A stretch of DNA of 64,000 nucleotides from CALREJ01 sp964533375 (GTDB lineage: Bacteria > Patescibacteriota > Gracilibacteria > Peribacterales > Peribacteraceae), in the NCBI GenBank assembly GCA_964533375.1, contig CAZHLW010000001.1, positions 1 to 64,000 of the forward strand, read 5' to 3'. Position 1 is the first letter of the stretch. Each line of letters begins with the position of its first letter. Below, piece after piece: positions 59,755-64,000 of the stretch. The position numbers were made by a program, and so were the translations under genes. The notes beneath the pieces were generated by a model. That model made no database searches and was not told the DNA's origin. It saw only the letters and a program-made list of their open reading frames with translations.

Positions 59755-61386
59755 ATGACTTCGCTCTCTTCCCTGTTCCGGCGGCTGCAGAAACACGTGC
59801 GTTTTACAGTCCAGTATCTTCTTTTTTGTCTGCGCTACCCTGCCATGCGCCGCAAGACCGGGGCGACCATGCAGAGCGATACTCTCATTGTGAGTCTGAC
59901 AGATTGGCCTGAACGTCTGAAAATGGATGGCGTCATCGCAAGGGCGTTGCAGGAGGAAGGGACGCTTCCGGTTGTCCTGACCAACAGATCTTTTCCGTGG
60001 TCGCAGCGGTACTTCCGCGCCTTTGGCGTGACCGAATTTATTTTCCTGGATGACCTGATGGCGGAGGCGGAAAAAGGACATGATCCTGAGGAAGCGCAGC
60101 GGATCCTTGCCGGCATCACCACGTTCGATGCCATGTACCGTTTCCGGAGCGGAGAGGTGAATACGGGCAGACATGTGCTTTCCACTATCGTCCGCCAATT
60201 GAAACAGGGAAGCGCATCTTTTCACGATCCCCAGGTGGCGGCATTCCTGCGGAAGTTTTTCCCGCAGTCGCTCACAGCCGCACGCGCCGCGGAAACATTG
60301 TTCGCCGCCCGTCCGTTCAAAAATGTCCTGTTCGTGGAAAAAGGCTACACCCCCTATGCCGAGTTTTTCGATGTCGCCCTCAACCATCATGCGAATGTGG
60401 TCCAGTTCCATCACGGGCACCGCTCGGAGCTGATTGTCATGAAGCGGTATACCGACAGCAACCGATACCAGCATTCTTCCTCGCTCTCCCGGCAGAGCTG
60501 GGAGCGGGTGCTCAAGATGCCGTGGTCACAGGAGCAGGAAGATGCATTCATGCAGGAGCTGCGTACGGGCTACGAGCAGGGAACATGGCTTAACCGCAAA
60601 TTCCTTCTGGCCGACAAAAAACTTCTCACTCCAGCGGAAGTCTATGCCCGTCTGGGTCTGGACCCCGCCAAAAAAACCGCGGTGATTTTCTCACACGTGC
60701 TGTGGGATGCCACATTCTTCTTCGGCAAAAATCTGTTCGTTGATTACGAAGAATGGCTGATAGAAACCGTGAAAGCCGCCTGCCGGAATACCGATGTGCA
60801 GTGGGTCATCAAAGTGCATCCGGATTATGTCTGGAAGACGCGCCCCGGAGAAACGCAGGAACCCCGCGATGTCATCGCCCTTGCAGCCAATGTCGGCACG
60901 CTTCCGCCGCATATCGTTCTTGTTCTTCCCTCCAGCGAGATCAGCACGTATTCCTTTTTTGCCATCACGGATTACTGCATCACCGTCCGCGGGACGATCG
61001 GTATCGAAGCTCCGTGCTTCGGCATTCCGGTTCTGACTGCCGGAACGGGACGGTATTCAGGTCTCGGGTTCACGTGTGATTTTGAGACGAAGGAAGAGTA
61101 CCTGCATGCACTCCAGCACATCCTGGATATTCCGCCGCTGACCGCACAGCAGATCAGCCTGGCGCGCAGGCATGCCTATGCGCTTTTCAACCTGCGTCCG
61201 CTTGAAGTCCGGTCTTTCGAGATGCTTCCTGTCAGATTGCCCGGAGGAGGCTTTGACTACGAAACGACATTGCGCGTTTCCAGTCCTGCCGATATCCGGT
61301 CCGCTCCGGATCTGCAGGCGTTTACACAGTGGGTACTGCATTCAACTGATGAAGACTACCTGCAGACTGCTTCATCACCGTCATGA
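59755..61386 (+). CDS. Capsule-polysaccharide-synthesis-like protein
   Basis: 543 residues from ATG 59755. The family is likely a GT-B surface-polysaccharide enzyme: VVQFHHGHRSELIVMKRY near 215-230 and KKTAVIFSHVLWDATFFFG near 300 are followed by VQWVIKVHPDYVWK near 350 and YSFFAITDYCITVRGTIGIEAPCFGIPVL near 400-425. That last block recalls KpsC/KpsS and polysialic/CMP-Kdo-using capsule enzymes. Since the gene sits next to neuBCA, transfer of a nonulosonic acid is a testable idea. The function is not proven. Confidence 0.7.
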   Translation: MTSLSSLFRRLQKHVRFTVQYLLFCLRYPAMRRKTGATMQSDTLIVSLTDWPERLKMDGVIARALQEEGTLPVVLTNRSFPWSQRYFRAFGVTEFIFLDDLMAEAEKGHDPEEAQRILAGITTFDAMYRFRSGEVNTGRHVLSTIVRQLKQGSASFHDPQVAAFLRKFFPQSLTAARAAETLFAARPFKNVLFVEKGYTPYAEFFDVALNHHANVVQFHHGHRSELIVMKRYTDSNRYQHSSSLSRQSWERVLKMPWSQEQEDAFMQELRTGYEQGTWLNRKFLLADKKLLTPAEVYARLGLDPAKKTAVIFSHVLWDATFFFGKNLFVDYEEWLIETVKAACRNTDVQWVIKVHPDYVWKTRPGETQEPRDVIALAANVGTLPPHIVLVLPSSEISTYSFFAITDYCITVRGTIGIEAPCFGIPVLTAGTGRYSGLGFTCDFETKEEYLHALQHILDIPPLTAQQISLARRHAYALFNLRPLEVRSFEMLPVRLPGGGFDYETTLRVSSPADIRSAPDLQAFTQWVLHSTDEDYLQTASSPS

Positions 61387-62504
61387 ACCTCGCGCTCTTC
61401 TCCTCATCGCTCGACACGCTGTGCGGATACGGCAACATCACGTACGAACTCTGCATGGCATACCACCGCCGCGGCATCGATTTCACACTCTTCCTGCCGC
61501 CCAGCGAAAAAGTCTTTGCGGAAAAACTCGCCGCTCCTTTCAAGGTCGACTTCTCCCTGCCGCGCTACGTTGTCCGGTTCAACCTCTGGAACCTGTGGCC
61601 GCATCTCCGGCGCATCAATATCTCGCGGTTCGACATGGTGCACTCGCTCCTCGATTTTCCGCACTGCATTATCGCCGCGCGCTCTGCAGCCAAATATAAG
61701 AAACCGTTTCTGATGGGATCGCAGGGAACATACGGTGTGATGCCGCTTACGTATCAGCCCGACCGCTATTTCCTGATGGATGCATTCCGGCTGTCGAAAA
61801 AGATCATCGTCCCGAGCAAATACACGAAAGACCAAATCCTTGAACATGCCAAAGAGCAGTTCCCGATCGACATCATTCATAACGGTGTGAACTTTGAGCG
61901 GTTCCAGAAACAGGTCGACACGACATCCATCAGATCAACATTCCCGGGTAAGACCATTCTTCTCACCGTTGGTAATTTCAAGGAACGCCGCGGGCAGGAT
62001 CTTGTGCTGTGTGCAATGGCCATGCTCAAGCATCGCTCCGACTTGGCATACGTGATGGTCGGAGGAGGAAGTCTGCGTACGAAAATGGAAGAACTGGCTG
62101 CTGAACTTGGTATTACCGATCGCGTGCATTTTGCAGGCCAGCAGAGCGGCGACAACCTGCTGTCCTTCTTCCAGGCCTGTGATGTCTACATCCACACGCC
62201 ACGCGTCTTTAAACTGAATTTTGAGGGTTTTGGGATTGTCTATCTGGAAGCAAGCAGTTGTGGGAAGCCCATCATCGCAACGGACGCAGGAGGCATTCGA
62301 GATGCCGTGGTGGATGGTCAAACGGGGATTGTGGTGCCGGATGAGGATATTCCCGCCATTGCCGCCGCCATTGAGAAAATGGCTGATGATCCCTCTCTTC
62401 GTGAAAAGCTGGGGAAGCAGGGGCATCAATATGCACGGGAACATGACTGGGCAATGATTGCAGACAGCTTCCTTGCCCTCTACGATACGGTCCTCCATGG
62501 CTAA
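61383..62504 (+). CDS. GT4 family glycosyltransferase
   Basis: 373 residues, ATGA overlap with the previous gene. FSSSLDTLCGYGNITYELCMAYHRRG is the acceptor start; ILLTVGNFKERRGQDLVLCAMAML near 185, VMVGGGSLRTKMEELAAEL near 222 and FKLNFEGFGIVYLEASSCGKPII near 278 with E-x7-E define the donor site. A retaining glycosyltransferase of the cytoplasm. It overlaps the next gene by 8 bases. Confidence 0.9.
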   Translation: MNLALFSSSLDTLCGYGNITYELCMAYHRRGIDFTLFLPPSEKVFAEKLAAPFKVDFSLPRYVVRFNLWNLWPHLRRINISRFDMVHSLLDFPHCIIAARSAAKYKKPFLMGSQGTYGVMPLTYQPDRYFLMDAFRLSKKIIVPSKYTKDQILEHAKEQFPIDIIHNGVNFERFQKQVDTTSIRSTFPGKTILLTVGNFKERRGQDLVLCAMAMLKHRSDLAYVMVGGGSLRTKMEELAAELGITDRVHFAGQQSGDNLLSFFQACDVYIHTPRVFKLNFEGFGIVYLEASSCGKPIIATDAGGIRDAVVDGQTGIVVPDEDIPAIAAAIEKMADDPSLREKLGKQGHQYAREHDWAMIADSFLALYDTVLHG

Positions 62505-63528
62505 AATGCTTATTACCGGCGGCGCAGGATTTATAGGAGTCAACGCTGCGCGTCATTTTGTGGCAAAGGGTTGGGATGTCACTATTTTCGATAATCTCTC
62601 CCGCAAGGGAACGGACTACAACCTACAGGCGTTGCAGGCTGACGTGCCGTCCATCCGCTTTATTCAGGGTGATGTCCGGAACCTCAGCGACGTGCAGGCT
62701 GCACTCACCGGTGGCTGTGATGTCATTCTGCATCTGGCCGGTCAGGTCGCGGTTACCACATCAGTGGTTAATCCCCGCGAAGACTTTGAAATGAATGCAC
62801 TTGGAAGTTTTACTGTGCTCGAAGCAGCACGCCTTGCAAATCCGCAGCCAATCGTTCTCTATTCATCAACGAACAAAGTGTATGGTGGTCTCGAAGATCT
62901 CGAGGTGGTCGAAGGGGAGCAGCGCTACGCATTCAAAGATTGTCCGCTTGGCGTTCCCGAAACCCAGCCGCTCGATTTCCATTCGCCGTACGGCTGCAGC
63001 AAAGGTGCTGCCGATCAGTATGTCCGTGACTACGCCCGCATCTATGGATTGAAAACTGTCGTGTTGCGCCAGTCCTGCATTTACGGTCCGCACCAGATGG
63101 GGATTGAAGATCAGGGATGGGTTGCGTGGTTCATGATTGCCGGCCTCTTCGGTCGCCCGATTACCATCTACGGCAATGGCAAACAGGTGCGCGATCTGCT
63201 GTACGTTGATGATCTGGTCCGTGCCTACGACGCAGCTATCACGAACATCGAAAAGACCGCAGGCAAGGTCTACAACATGGGCGGAGGATCAACCAACACG
63301 CTCTCGCTCCTGGAATTCCTGGACTTCCTGAAAAACGATATCGGACTCTCGATGCCCTATGCATCCGCCGCAGAACGCCCGGGCGATCAGCCGATTTTTG
63401 TGAGCGATAACAGTGCGGCGCTATGCGATTTTGGCTGGCAGCCGCAGATGAATGTGCAGGATGGTATTCGAAATCTGCATGCGTGGCTGCAGGAGCATCG
63501 GGAGCAGTTGGCGAAGTTTTATAGTTAG
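62497..63528 (+). CDS. CDP-paratose 2-epimerase-like SDR
   Basis: 343 residues. MLITGGAGFIGVNAARHFVAKGWDVTIFDNLSRKGTDYNL matches the CDP-tyvelose/paratose 2-epimerase start, with GVNAA instead of the usual GSHL. FYSSTNKVYG-like YSSTNKVYGGLEDL near 125, YGCSKGAADQYVRDYARIYG near 165 and QVRDLLYVDDLVRAYDAAI follow. It may make a CDP- or other dideoxy-sugar, but no CDP-sugar synthase was seen here, so specificity could differ. The stop TAG is the start of an inverted repeat. Confidence 0.8.
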   Translation: MAKMLITGGAGFIGVNAARHFVAKGWDVTIFDNLSRKGTDYNLQALQADVPSIRFIQGDVRNLSDVQAALTGGCDVILHLAGQVAVTTSVVNPREDFEMNALGSFTVLEAARLANPQPIVLYSSTNKVYGGLEDLEVVEGEQRYAFKDCPLGVPETQPLDFHSPYGCSKGAADQYVRDYARIYGLKTVVLRQSCIYGPHQMGIEDQGWVAWFMIAGLFGRPITIYGNGKQVRDLLYVDDLVRAYDAAITNIEKTAGKVYNMGGGSTNTLSLLEFLDFLKNDIGLSMPYASAAERPGDQPIFVSDNSAALCDFGWQPQMNVQDGIRNLHAWLQEHREQLAKFYS

Positions 63529-63612
63529 GCTTGTAGGAAGTAGGCTGTAGGCAATAGGCTCTTTTAAGCAAGGCTAACATTAAAAACCTATAGCCTAACG
63601 CCTACAGCCTAA
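63526..63612. repeat. TAGGCTGTAGGC inverted repeat in a convergent gap
   Basis: The left arm (63541-63560) and right arm (63592-63611) are 18 of 20 bases complementary, around a 31-base loop. The left flank starts with the TAG stop of the plus gene and the right arm contains the TAG stop of the minus gene. Probably a two-way terminator as well as a repeat. Confidence 0.8.
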
Positions 63613-64000
63613 TGAGCGTTATACCACTCAACAGCTTTGCGGATTCCTTCGCTGAAAGGAGTCTGCGGATTGTACCCAAGCAGGCGCTTGGCTTTTGAAA
63701 TGTCTGCCACGTAGTGGAAAATTTCTCCTACACGTGGTTCGCCAATCTCGACCGGCACATTGCTTCCGAGTAATTCCTTTACGGTATCTGCCAGCGAGAC
63801 GAGTGTTGTTCCCTCACCAAAAGCGAGGTTGAAAGTTTCGCCGTTCACCTCATCAATTTTTTCAAGAGCCTGGATGATGCCCCCCACCGTGTCATCAATG
63901 TAGGTGAAGTCCAGACACTTCTGCTTCCCGAATACTTTGAGCGGCTCGTTTGCTTTGCAGCGGCGGATGAAGAGCGGAACCACGCGGTCGGATTCATCGT
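63609..64000 (-). CDS. NAD-dependent epimerase, C-terminal part only
   Basis: The frame is open to the right edge; the N-terminus with the NAD-binding loop lies outside the window. The visible part (DESDRVVPLFIRRC, LDFTYIDDTVGGIIQALE, FNLAFGEGTTLVSLADTVKEL, GYNPQTPFSEGIRKAVEWY) is the C-terminal half of an extended SDR of the UDP-glucuronate/UDP-glucose 4-epimerase type. The DFTYIDD segment is the usual substrate-domain mark. It converges on the preceding plus-strand gene. Confidence 0.85.
   Translation of the reverse strand, partial: DESDRVVPLFIRRCKANEPLKVFGKQKCLDFTYIDDTVGGIIQALEKIDEVNGETFNLAFGEGTTLVSLADTVKELLGSNVPVEIGEPRVGEIFHYVADISKAKRLLGYNPQTPFSEGIRKAVEWYNAH

Overview
The window looks like a chromosomal segment of a Candidate Phyla Radiation-type bacterium, most likely a Peribacteria/Peregrinibacteria relative. 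This is inferred from protein style, not from a marker gene. It is moderately GC-rich and very gene-dense, with no gene-free stretch longer than 300 bases. TGA is a normal stop, seen in many ATGA start/stop overlaps, which argues against the recoded Gracilibacteria and SR1. No CRISPR array, prophage, rRNA operon or intact insertion sequence was seen.

Layout. 1-6.6 kb is a cell-surface region: a large secreted fibre-like protein running off the left edge, an overlapping helix-turn-helix/membrane protein, a LemA-like protein, a DUF916-like wall protein, an SLH-domain protein with a Ser-rich linker, and a small secreted beta-rich protein ending in a clear terminator. 6.6-8.6 kb holds a tRNA-Thr(GGU), a damaged tRNA-Thr copy, and sufS-sufU for Fe-S cluster assembly. 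From 8.7 kb to the right edge, with few exceptions, is a very large surface-glycan locus. It holds three membrane GT-C-like glycosyltransferases, about fifteen GT-A/GT-B glycosyltransferases, and many nucleotide-sugar enzymes. These include RmlA/RmlB, a WbpB/WbpD/WbpE-like trio, a WecB-like epimerase, a WecC-like dehydrogenase, Gmd, several SDR epimerases, two DegT aminotransferases, an N-formyltransferase, GmhA plus a domain-swapped HldE-like protein, and NeuB-NeuC-NeuA. An MsbA-like ABC exporter, an asparagine synthetase, methyltransferases and an ATP-grasp ligase complete it.

How it works together (inference). Sugar-1-phosphates are activated and tailored to deoxy, amino, N-acetyl, N-formyl, uronic, heptose and nonulosonate sugars. 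The GT4/GT2 enzymes polymerise them, the ABC protein may export product, and the GT-C enzymes may act outside the membrane on lipid-linked sugars. The surface proteins at the left edge are plausible acceptors or neighbours.

Two organisational features stand out. First, many transcription-unit heads have a -10 hexamer ending only 6-8 bases before the start codon with no Shine-Dalgarno, implying leaderless mRNAs; downstream genes are joined by 1-8 bp overlaps. Second, several families of short repeats sit at gene ends and promoters. Some supply stop codons, some form G-quadruplex-type tracts just upstream of a -10, and some lie in frame inside conserved enzymes.
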